Of a stretch of DNA of 5,635 nt, positions 1 to 4,747 are shown in pieces. The stretch spans positions 1 to 5,635 of the forward strand of contig JAFLJW010000280.1 of NCBI GenBank assembly GCA_022712815.1. The letters run 5' to 3'. The notes under the pieces were generated by a model. The model made no database searches. It was not told where the DNA came from and was given only the letters and a program-made list of their open reading frames with translations. The position numbers and the translations under genes are program-made. Positions within the stretch are counted from its first letter, which is position 1. The number at the start of each line of letters is the position of its first letter. The DNA is from Pseudodesulfovibrio sp. (GTDB taxonomy: Bacteria; Desulfobacterota; Desulfovibrionia; Desulfovibrionales; Desulfovibrionaceae).

Positions 1-136
1 ACCAGAAGGAGATACGCGCATTTGTGCCGATCGGATTCGACGAACCAAAGCCGCCCTCAATCAAAGCAGAGTAATCTATTTTGACCGGAAAGACTTTTTT
101 ACAGGTCCCGGCACCTATCTCTTTAGGCGTAAGCAT
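1..136 (-). CDS. Unrecognised phage-operon protein, N-terminal part (cut by window edge)
   Basis: An open frame starts with ATG at 136 and stays open to the window edge, giving 45 complete codons. The protein begins MLTPKEIGAGTCKK and continues with a short glycine/serine-rich stretch (EGGFGSSNPIG). A clear GGAGG Shine-Dalgarno lies 7 bases upstream of the ATG, inside the last codons of the tail fibre gene, whose stop is separated from this ATG by only 2 bases. That arrangement implies translational coupling to the fibre gene. I do not recognise the family. By position it could be a second receptor-binding component, a fibre chaperone or another distal-tail protein, but nothing in the visible residues decides this. 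There is no signal peptide and no membrane segment in the visible part. The existence of the gene is well supported by the ribosome binding site and open frame; its function is unknown. Confidence 0.72.
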   Translation of the reverse strand, partial: MLTPKEIGAGTCKKVFPVKIDYSALIEGGFGSSNPIGTNARISFW

Positions 137-138
137 GA

Positions 139-1134
139 CTACGCCTCCAGATTCTGCAAGGACACGATGGCCTTGCGCGAGTTGTATTGCTCGATCACAA
201 TCCTGATCTCACCTGCTTCCGAGTCAAGATCGGCAAGGCTGCCGTCCGTCTTGTAGGATGCCGCCAGCACCAGCCCGAAACCAGCCGGGTAGACATGGAA
301 AATGTAGGTGCCGTCATAGGGCAACGTCACGTCACAGAACTGGCTCGCCTCGGTCAACGTCCACTCGATATGATTGCGGTTCACGGTCAGGTCGGACAGG
401 TCCGTGCCGGTGTAAGTCTGTGCTTCATCGCCGTACACGGCCTGAAGCAGGTCTGGGGTGTCCGCCTTGAGAATATCGGTATCCGCAGGTTCGCCGTTGA
501 TGGCAGCCAGGGCTTCGGACGAATCTTCACTGGCCGCAAGAGCCAGCCCGGCCGTGCCAAAGCCAAAACCTGAAAGAGCGTCAGAGGCGTTGTCCGCACC
601 CGTTCCGCCTTCGGAAACGGACAGCGGCAGCAACACCACACCCAAATCAACCATATCCTTGTTGGCCAAATTGTCCCCGTCCTTGTTCCAGGCAAGCACC
701 CGGCCTGCGTTTGGTTCTGGCAGCTCGACACCTGTTACTGCGGACGACACGCGAAAGGTGATGGTCCGGTCCAGTCGTTCGGCCAGGGCCTGACAGATCA
801 TGGTCAGTTTATCCAACGCCATCTCGTGGGTGGCTGCCGGAAACGCATCGTTCTCAACGTAGTCCACTTCCTGAACTATGGCCGGAGAACGGCGGATGAC
901 CAGAATCTGACCACCTTCAGGCGGCATGTTCATAGTGCAAACACCACCAGTCTGTTCCCCTGCACCCGAGAGATGATAGTCGGTGCTGACGGTCTGAACG
1001 AATTCGATGTCCGCAATATCCGTAAGCACGACTTCTATATCTTCGTCGCGCATGAACATGAAAGGAATGGCAAAGTTCGCGGTTGAACCGTTGCCTCCGT
1101 AAATGGTTTTGGTTTCAATGGATGAAAGAGTCAT
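139..1134 (-). CDS. Podovirus-type tail fibre protein (T7 gp17-like N-terminus)
   Basis: This encodes a 331-residue tail fibre that would attach to the tail by its N-terminus and contact the host cell with its C-terminus. Residues about 1 to 125 match the pattern of the T7 gp17-type N-terminal domain: an aromatic and glycine-rich opening (TIYGGNGSTANFAIPF), then YHLSGAGEQTGG, the RRSPAIVQEVDY segment, and a helical MALDKLTMICQALAERLDR. Residues 145 to 160 (RVLAWNKDGDNLANKD) resemble a linker common in tail fibres. Residues 176 to 187 (GGTGADNASDAL) match the short GGTGA-type repeat of phage fibres. The C-terminal ~110 residues look beta-rich and I do not recognise them; at 331 residues the protein is well short of T7 gp17 (about 550). 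The start is set by AAGGAGA 6 bases upstream of the ATG. The stop of the preceding 158-residue gene lies 3 bases before this ATG, so the two are probably co-translated. Family assignment is firm for the N-terminus only; the receptor is unknown. Confidence 0.85.
   Translation of the reverse strand: MTLSSIETKTIYGGNGSTANFAIPFMFMRDEDIEVVLTDIADIEFVQTVSTDYHLSGAGEQTGGVCTMNMPPEGGQILVIRRSPAIVQEVDYVENDAFPAATHEMALDKLTMICQALAERLDRTITFRVSSAVTGVELPEPNAGRVLAWNKDGDNLANKDMVDLGVVLLPLSVSEGGTGADNASDALSGFGFGTAGLALAASEDSSEALAAINGEPADTDILKADTPDLLQAVYGDEAQTYTGTDLSDLTVNRNHIEWTLTEASQFCDVTLPYDGTYIFHVYPAGFGLVLAASYKTDGSLADLDSEAGEIRIVIEQYNSRKAIVSLQNLEA
144..148 (-). promoter_or_regulatory. Strong Shine-Dalgarno (GGAGG) for the edge gene
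   Basis: On the minus strand GGAGG is followed by 7 bases and the ATG at 136 to 134. It lies within the 3' end of the tail fibre coding sequence. It is the main evidence that the short open frame running off the left edge is a real gene. Confidence 0.7.
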
Positions 1135-1137
1135 TGT

Positions 1138-1614
1138 CTATCTCCTTGGTCCGTATATTCTTGATCCGAGCGACAAGGTGGAACGAACCGGAGTTGCCCC
1201 GCCGCTGATGCGAAGCATGTTCGCCTTGTGCCTGCCTTCACTCAGCATTTCGTCCGCATCCATCTGCCCCTCAAAGAGAATGTCCTCTTCGGTCTGATGG
1301 TCCTTGATACGACTACTTTCCTTGACCAGTTTCTTGGAACCGCTCATGGCCAGATTCGACTTGCCCCAGCCCGTATTGCGTTTGGCGCGAGCACCTTCCT
1401 GGGTCGAACGAACGTTCTTCGCGTCCCTTTCGGTCTGTCTCTGTATGTCCAGAGCATTGCCCCTGGCGTCGATTTCCATCATTCTGCCTTGCTCATTGGC
1501 TTCATTGGCATAGGCTGACGACCCGTCATCCGTGCCATTGGCGAGGCTCATGAAATCCCCGACAAGGCCGATGCCCTGTTGGAGCACTCCAATTGATCCT
1601 TGATCCATACCCAT
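1138..1614 (-). CDS. Small phage structural protein, internal virion protein-like
   Basis: A 158-residue protein lying between the tail nozzle gene and the tail fibre gene. Residues about 7 to 26 (IGVLQQGIGLVGDFMSLANG) form a glycine-containing hydrophobic/amphipathic segment that could interact with membranes. Residues about 38 to 135 are highly charged and likely a long helix: the order is a glutamine/arginine-rich stretch, then a glycine/serine break (NLAMSGSKKLVKESS, residues 87 to 101), then an acidic helix ending in an alanine/arginine-rich part. This layout resembles small internal virion (ejection) proteins of T7-like podoviruses, which are encoded near the tail tube genes. I infer the role from layout and position, without a diagnostic motif. 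The ATG at 1614 is preceded by AGAGGA with 5 bases spacing, preferred over the ATG two codons later. It is separated from the nozzle gene stop by about 40 bases. An alternative is a tail assembly protein. Confidence 0.62.
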   Translation of the reverse strand: MGMDQGSIGVLQQGIGLVGDFMSLANGTDDGSSAYANEANEQGRMMEIDARGNALDIQRQTERDAKNVRSTQEGARAKRNTGWGKSNLAMSGSKKLVKESSRIKDHQTEEDILFEGQMDADEMLSEGRHKANMLRISGGATPVRSTLSLGSRIYGPRR

Positions 1615-1654
1615 AGTATTCCTCTTTTTTTAAAGGGTTATATCCAGATTCCGG

Positions 1655-3436
1655 CTATTCGTTGATCACCACATGCGGCACGATAAGCAGCACGGTCATA
1701 GGCAAGGGCTGGTCCTGCAAAATCGTCAGGACCCCATCCCGATTCCACCCTTTGGGAAAGTTCACAGTCTTATCGCCGCTCCACGCGCCAGGGGATTGCC
1801 CCATGGGTATGGACGGAGACCGAAAATAGACCTGCTCCAGGTGCGTTTCGTCAGGTCCTATTTTCCCGCCAAGGGTGTTGTGAAATCTGGCTGCGACCTT
1901 GGTTATTCGTTTTTTCTTGGTCTGGGCCGTGCCCCGTGCGCTTCCCGCCTCGATCTTCATGGGCTGAAGCTTTGATATGTATGAAAGACCCGCGTGAATT
2001 ATGGAGGCCGGACGGTCCAGAGTGAGCGTCCCGTCCATGCCCACAACCTTTGAGGTCTGCACTGCTCCGTCAGCCAGAACACTCACGGTCCTGCCTGCCA
2101 GATGCTCAAGGCCCACCACTGTTTCCGTTGGTGCGCCGTCATAGGTCAGACCGCTGTCCACAAAGAAACCTTTTTCGATGTTTCCATCAAAATCACCTTC
2201 CATGAATTCGATGTACCGGCGCTCGGCACCATTCACCGTCCGCCTGACCACAATCCACAGCTCGTCACGTTTGTCCGTATCATTGTAGATGGAGGCCACA
2301 GCCTCCACAGAGCCATCGGTGATGAGCCGTGACCAGGCCGCGACTTCCTGATCCGGCACATAAGTGAGGGCAACCAGAATTCCATCGGCGCGCACGCAGT
2401 AGAGGATCGAATCCGGCTCCTGCACGTAGGCCATCTGTCGCAGACCGCCCTTGGTGATGTGTTCGGAAAGAATGGTCAGGTCCTTGGAGACATAGGCATC
2501 GGACTCGAAGCGGTACGACATCTCCCGGATCTTCTTGCCTGCCCGCTGGATGTAAAGCGTGGCAAACCCCACGGATTCGGGCCGGGAAGATGATGCTCCG
2601 CACGTTCCTTCATGGTTGGCCTTGATCGTCTCCGGCGATACTGACTCGCCCATGGAACCACTCAGGGTCCATTCTCCGCCAGCCGTACCGATCCAGAGTT
2701 TGCTTCGCGGCACGATGAACTCGATGCCGTTGGCCTGATGTCCAGCCAGGGTCACCTCGATGCCGTCATCAGCAAGCGGCGATTCGCCAGCCGGGGCTTC
2801 GGTCCGGTCGCCCAGCTCGAAACAGCTCCAGAATTCGTTGTTGAGAACCCCGTCACTGTCCCAGATGGCTTCGATGTCCGTGGCTCCGGGCGTTTCTTCA
2901 AAAGTCACGGTAACGCTTGAACCGGACGTGATGAAATTCTTGGTACCCTTGTATCGGTAGTAGCGGGTGGCCCCATCCGCATGCTGACCCTTGAGGCCGT
3001 CATTCTGTTCAAAGCCGTCGCCGTCCAGGAGCTTGAAGGTGTCCCCGGTCTTGCCATCGCGGATGGAATCAGAATTTCCGTCCATGATCTCGCGGGATCG
3101 CCAGCCGTCAAACGGCACTTCGCGGGTCTTGAGGCGAAAATCAGTGATCTCGCCGGTTCGGGACAGCCAGAGGGTTCCCGGTTTATCCGGGGTGGCGGCC
3201 AGGACCAGCCGCTGTTCGTAGAAGCTCACGGTCGAGGGATAGTTGTTCTCGACCCAGTTCTCAGGCGTACCAGTGAAAACCATCTCCTCCAGATTCCAAT
3301 CATCATGATCAACCCGGGTCAGCTTGCGCGGCGGATGGTTGGGATGGGCAAAAATAAGTACGTCAGCCGACTGGGCATACCGCAGTCGATCGAACTCACT
3401 GGCCGTGTGGGATGTCCCGCACATATTCGGAGCCAT
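1655..3436 (-). CDS. Tail nozzle/tubular protein B-like, C-terminal portion after a frameshift
   Basis: This frame carries the main body (about 583 residues) of a podovirus tail protein of the nozzle or tubular-B type, which would form the distal tail tube through which DNA exits. The first ATG in this frame (3436) is not a credible start: it lies inside the upstream fragment's coding sequence and has no Shine-Dalgarno. True homology begins near 3406 with TASEFDRLRYAQSADVLIF, a hallmark of this family, followed by PPRKLTR. Further family-like segments are YPSTVSFYEQRLVLA, LWLSRTGEITDF, a KLWIGTAGGEWTLSG stretch, and a region with YRFESDAYVSKDLTIL, ILYCVRADGILVALTY and EVAAWSRLITDG. Joined to the 115 residues encoded at 3749 to 3405, the product would be about 698 residues, a normal size for such proteins. 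No other stop interrupts this long frame, so the damage, if any, is recent or the shift is used. The exact family name (nozzle versus stabilisation protein) is less certain than its being a phage tail protein. Confidence 0.8.
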   Translation of the reverse strand: MAPNMCGTSHTASEFDRLRYAQSADVLIFAHPNHPPRKLTRVDHDDWNLEEMVFTGTPENWVENNYPSTVSFYEQRLVLAATPDKPGTLWLSRTGEITDFRLKTREVPFDGWRSREIMDGNSDSIRDGKTGDTFKLLDGDGFEQNDGLKGQHADGATRYYRYKGTKNFITSGSSVTVTFEETPGATDIEAIWDSDGVLNNEFWSCFELGDRTEAPAGESPLADDGIEVTLAGHQANGIEFIVPRSKLWIGTAGGEWTLSGSMGESVSPETIKANHEGTCGASSSRPESVGFATLYIQRAGKKIREMSYRFESDAYVSKDLTILSEHITKGGLRQMAYVQEPDSILYCVRADGILVALTYVPDQEVAAWSRLITDGSVEAVASIYNDTDKRDELWIVVRRTVNGAERRYIEFMEGDFDGNIEKGFFVDSGLTYDGAPTETVVGLEHLAGRTVSVLADGAVQTSKVVGMDGTLTLDRPASIIHAGLSYISKLQPMKIEAGSARGTAQTKKKRITKVAARFHNTLGGKIGPDETHLEQVYFRSPSIPMGQSPGAWSGDKTVNFPKGWNRDGVLTILQDQPLPMTVLLIVPHVVINE

Positions 3437-3749
3437 CCGTCAGCACCACGCCATGACCGGAGAAGACACGCATGCGCCCCTGTCCGGCTTCATCCTCGCC
3501 AAACTCCAGCACATAAGTCTGGGTGGAGTTGAACTCGAACGGGATCAGCAACACGGACTTGTCCGTGTTCATCGCCTCGGTCACGAACCGGAACCCGGAT
3601 CGCCGTGTTGCCCCGCCATGGGGATGGATGTTGAAATTCTCCAGCTTCCGGCAGCCGTTATAATACTTGGAAAGGTCGGTTCGCCCGTCCAGACGCGGAC
3701 TGATCTCGCCCGCCGTAAAGTTGGTCACCGATGGTGTTGCTATGCTCAT
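3396..3749 (-). CDS. Tail nozzle/tubular protein B-like, N-terminal portion before the frameshift
   Basis: This encodes 117 residues and ends at a TGA (3396 to 3398). Residues 10 to 25 (NFTAGEISPRLDGRTD) and 28 to 56 (KYYNGCRKLENF, then HPHGGATRRSGFRF) are the classic opening of large podovirus tail proteins. Residues 69 to 84 (IPFEFNSTQTYVLEFG) continue it. The family normally runs on with a proline/aromatic pair and then a QSADVL segment; here residues 112 to 115 (DIPH) are followed by only Gly-Gln-stop, while the expected continuation is in the next frame. The ATG at 3749 is chosen because AAGGAG lies 10 bases upstream and the conserved opening starts just after it; the frame is open further upstream, but that part looks like translated leader. 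This is the first gene of the phage run, with no phage gene visible upstream. Alone, this fragment is unlikely to work as a tail protein. Confidence 0.8.
   Translation of the reverse strand: MSIATPSVTNFTAGEISPRLDGRTDLSKYYNGCRKLENFNIHPHGGATRRSGFRFVTEAMNTDKSVLLIPFEFNSTQTYVLEFGEDEAGQGRMRVFSGHGVVLTDGSEYVRDIPHGQ
3404..3413 (-). other. Frameshift junction in the tail nozzle gene (CACAC tract)
   Basis: Reading the minus strand, the upstream frame is ATC CCA CAC GGC CAG TGA. The downstream homologous frame reads ACG GCC AGT GAG TTC, overlapping the CAC by two bases. Re-reading from CAC (3407 to 3405) to ACG (3406 to 3404) restores DIPH-TASEF, which fits the family. This equals a loss of two bases from a CA repeat, or a -2 ribosomal slip from one CAC to the overlapping CAC at 3409 to 3407. 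A one-base insertion would also restore the frame, with one residue fewer. The in-frame stop comes only 6 bases after the shift codon. Confidence 0.8.
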
Positions 3750-3771
3750 CTGTCGCTCTCTCCTTGTTTTT

Positions 3772-3788
3772 TCCGGGGACGTCCCGGA
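3772..3788 (-). promoter_or_regulatory. GC-rich leader hairpin next to the nozzle gene ribosome binding site
   Basis: TCCGGG (3772 to 3777) pairs with CCCGGA (3783 to 3788) around a 5-base loop. On the minus strand the hairpin is followed by a run of A and then the AAGGAG of the first phage gene, so it sits in the 5' leader. It lacks a U-tract and is unlikely to be a terminator. It may stabilise the mRNA or influence translation initiation; that role is inferred. Confidence 0.4.
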
Positions 3789-3806
3789 CATGCGACAAAA
3801 CATAAC

Positions 3807-3824
3807 CCCGGTTTTCAGACCGGG
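3807..3824 (-). promoter_or_regulatory. Second GC-rich leader hairpin
   Basis: CCCGGT (3807 to 3812) pairs with ACCGGG (3819 to 3824) around a 6-base loop. On the minus strand it is followed by GTTATGTTTTG, which has only a weak, interrupted T-run, so a leaky terminator or a leader structure are both possible. It lies 19 bases upstream of the neighbouring hairpin in the same leader. Confidence 0.4.
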
Positions 3825-3860
3825 ATGAAAACGGACGTGAGAGGCATAGGAAAGACCGAA

Positions 3861-3873
3861 AAAAGGGCAACTT
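3861..3873. repeat. 13-base direct repeat, copy 1 (AAAAGGGCAACTT)
   Basis: This 13-mer recurs exactly at 4037 to 4049, 176 bases away, in the same orientation; flanking bases differ. Both copies lie in the gene-free stretch between the host-like terminator and the phage leader. In a window this size one such match can arise by chance, especially in A-rich DNA, so its meaning is uncertain. Confidence 0.4.
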
Positions 3874-3875
3874 TT

Positions 3876-3887
3876 CCTGTTGACAGG
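3876..3887. promoter_or_regulatory. Short palindrome CCTGTTGACAGG, possible operator
   Basis: CCTGT and ACAGG are perfect inverted arms around a TG centre, set in AT-rich non-coding DNA about 130 bases before the first phage gene. The size and symmetry suit a dimeric repressor half-site pair, but no regulator gene is in view and no convincing promoter hexamers flank it. A chance palindrome is quite possible. Confidence 0.25.
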
Positions 3888-4036
3888 TTTTTTTGGCAAT
3901 CCGCAAAAAAAGCTCACCAGTTGATAAGAAAATTCTTTGCAAAATTAGTCTGTTGAGAAATGGGGCTATGGGAAAAAGGCATCAGGAAAAAAGGAAAAAA
4001 GGCAAGAAAGGACGAAAACGGGTGTCAGGGGATAGT

Positions 4037-4049
4037 AAAAGGGCAACTT
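4037..4049. repeat. 13-base direct repeat, copy 2 (AAAAGGGCAACTT)
   Basis: Exact second copy of the 13-mer at 3861. It lies about 50 bases on the phage side of the strong minus-strand terminator. The pair brackets the purine-rich segment around 3950 to 4030. Confidence 0.4.
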
Positions 4050-4098
4050 GGCAAAGTCAGGATCAGGCGGTCAGCAGGGGCGTGAGAAGAGTAAACAT

Positions 4099-4141
4099 AA
4101 AAAAGCCCGTATTTCAGCTAATTATGCTAAAATACGGGCTT
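4099..4141 (-). terminator. Strong intrinsic terminator after the 85-residue gene
   Basis: AAGCCCGTATTT (4103 to 4114) pairs perfectly with AAATACGGGCTT (4130 to 4141). After one mismatch the stem continues with AGC/GCT, closing a 7-base loop. On the minus strand the stem is followed directly by six T residues (the A-run at 4099 to 4104), the classic layout of Rho-independent termination. It lies about 38 bases after the stop of the 85-residue gene and separates that gene from the phage operon. On the plus strand no T-run follows, so it acts mainly on minus-strand transcripts. Confidence 0.88.
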
Positions 4142-4178
4142 CAAGGCACTTTGGATAAACCGAGGACTAAACCATGAT

Positions 4179-4436
4179 CTAGTTTGCCGCGGCAGACAGG
4201 ATCTTTTCGCTGTCCTTTTCTCTGCTGAGACGGATGACCTGAGTGGTGAAGGATATTTCTCCGGGGGTGCAGGCAGGGCAGCCTTCGGACATTATCACAC
4301 ACCGTTCATCAAGGGTGGACAGGTTGATTTTAGCCATTTTGAGCAGTTTCGAGGTCAAACCATGCTTCCAGAGGACAGGTTGTCCACACTTGGTGCACTC
4401 CACATACAATAGTTCGGGATCGAAGTGTCTGGTCAT
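4179..4436 (-). CDS. Small cysteine-rich, zinc-ribbon-like protein of unknown function
   Basis: The product has 85 residues and five cysteines. Two CxxC pairs (C14-C17 in CTKCGQPV and C53-C56 in CPAC) are spaced as in a zinc ribbon, with an extra C46. The part between is a basic, helical-looking segment (residues 23 to 39), and the tail is charged. No signal peptide or membrane segment is seen, so it is presumably cytoplasmic. The likely role is metal-binding with contact to nucleic acid or protein, but I do not recognise a characterised family. The ATG at 4436 is the only plausible start in frame near the first CxxC, yet no Shine-Dalgarno is visible close to it, which makes the start or its translation rate uncertain. 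It appears to be a monocistronic gene: it has its own strong terminator, and a gene-free region lies upstream. It could be a host gene or a small cargo gene at the phage edge. Confidence 0.75.
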   Translation of the reverse strand: MTRHFDPELLYVECTKCGQPVLWKHGLTSKLLKMAKINLSTLDERCVIMSEGCPACTPGEISFTTQVIRLSREKDSEKILSAAAN

Positions 4437-4516
4437 GGTAAGAGTGTAAACATCCGTTAGGGGAAAGACAAGGGGGTTGTGGTTATAATGGTTATTAATT
4501 GAGGAAAGACACGAAG

Positions 4517-4542
4517 AAAAAAAGAGCTCATCCGGGTTGAGC
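4517..4542 (-). terminator. Weak terminator-like element in the intergenic region
   Basis: GCTCA (4526 to 4530) pairs with TGAGC (4538 to 4542) around a 7-base loop. On the minus strand it is followed by TC and then seven T residues. The stem is only 5 bp, so termination would be modest. It could end a short minus-strand transcript covering the hairpin at 4578 to 4614, or act as a second barrier behind the transporter gene. Confidence 0.35.
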
Positions 4543-4577
4543 GTACTTCTCCCAAAAAGGTTGTCGCACAGAGTTGC

Positions 4578-4614
4578 CTCTTTCTATCTTCATTAAAGAT
4601 GAAAATAGAAAGAG
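4578..4614 (-). repeat. Long near-perfect inverted repeat (16-bp arms, 5-base loop)
   Basis: The arms 4578 to 4593 and 4599 to 4614 are complementary at 15 of 16 positions. The odd position is a C/A mismatch in plus-strand RNA but a G-U pair in minus-strand RNA, so the RNA hairpin is continuous only on the minus strand. No T-run follows on either side, so it is not a simple terminator. Possible roles are the core of a small RNA, an RNase III-type processing site or a protein-binding site; the sequence does not decide between them. Confidence 0.6.
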
Positions 4615-4664
4615 AAGAAAAGAGGGGGAAAAGTCAAAGAAATAAGATGCCTGACGGCAGCCAT

Positions 4665-4689
4665 ACCCGGGCGGGGTCCGTTTTTTTTG
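4665..4689 (+). terminator. Possible plus-strand terminator (short GC stem plus eight T)
   Basis: ACCC (4665 to 4668) can pair with GGGT (4674 to 4677), and eight T residues follow at 4681 to 4688. The stem is short and offset from the T-run by CCG, so the call is weak. It would only matter if something is transcribed rightward through 4490 to 4660. A TATAAT hexamer stands at 4484 to 4489 on that strand, but no fitting -35 is visible. Confidence 0.25.
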
Positions 4690-4699
4690 TTGGAGAAAA

Positions 4700-4725
4700 G
4701 AGGGTTCGGATAAATCCGAACCCTC
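4700..4725 (-). terminator. Terminator hairpin downstream of the TRAP permease gene
   Basis: GAGGGTTCGGAT (4700 to 4711) and ATCCGAACCCTC (4714 to 4725) form a perfect inverted repeat with a minimal centre, in practice an 11-bp stem with a 4-base loop. It starts 22 bases after the transporter stop codon. On the minus strand it is followed by TTTTCTCC, a short T-run, so it is a plausible but not ideal Rho-independent terminator. Confidence 0.7.
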
Positions 4726-4747
4726 ATGTTTTTCAGGTTTGAACTGG

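Larger units (their letters stand above)
3750..4098. other. Gene-free stretch between host-like DNA and phage genes
   Basis: No credible gene is visible here on either strand. The plus-strand frame that spans most of it is lysine/arginine-rich simply because the DNA is rich in GGAAAAA-type runs (about 3957 to 4030), and it reads on through the downstream terminator hairpin. The stretch holds the leader hairpins, the CCTGTTGACAGG palindrome and the 13-base repeat listed separately. A promoter for the phage genes should be here, but I see no convincing pair of hexamers. If the phage DNA is integrated, an attachment site could be in this stretch. Confidence 0.5.
4437..4747. other. Intergenic region between the small cysteine-rich gene and the transporter gene
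   Basis: No gene or tRNA is recognisable on either strand over these roughly 310 bases. Besides the hairpins described separately, the stretch has long purine-rich runs on the plus strand (about 4595 to 4640). A promoter for the 85-residue gene must lie at its left end. The minus strand there contains an AT-rich TATAAC-like segment near 4487 to 4482, about 45 bases before the ATG, with no good -35, so I do not call it. Confidence 0.4.

Noticed and set aside
2981..3532. Plus-strand frame of 183 residues opposite the tail nozzle gene
   Set aside because: It is an antisense shadow of a well supported coding sequence and has no family features.
3750..3917. Upstream extension of the N-terminal tail fragment to an ATG at 3917
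   Set aside because: The added residues are unlike the family opening, and they would translate the hairpin leader; the ATG at 3749 has its own Shine-Dalgarno and sits right before the conserved segment.
3324..3956. Plus-strand frame of 210 residues opposite the tail nozzle start
   Set aside because: It lies antisense to the clearly conserved N-terminus and frameshift region of the tail gene and shows no recognisable domain.
3893..4177. Plus-strand frame giving a lysine/arginine-rich 94-residue protein
   Set aside because: Its composition comes from runs of GGAAAAA-type DNA, it has no homology-like segment, and it reads through the strong terminator hairpin at 4103 to 4141.
4484..4489. TATAAT on the plus strand as a promoter -10
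   Set aside because: No -35 hexamer stands at a usable spacing and no plus-strand gene follows; kept only as a hint for a possible RNA.
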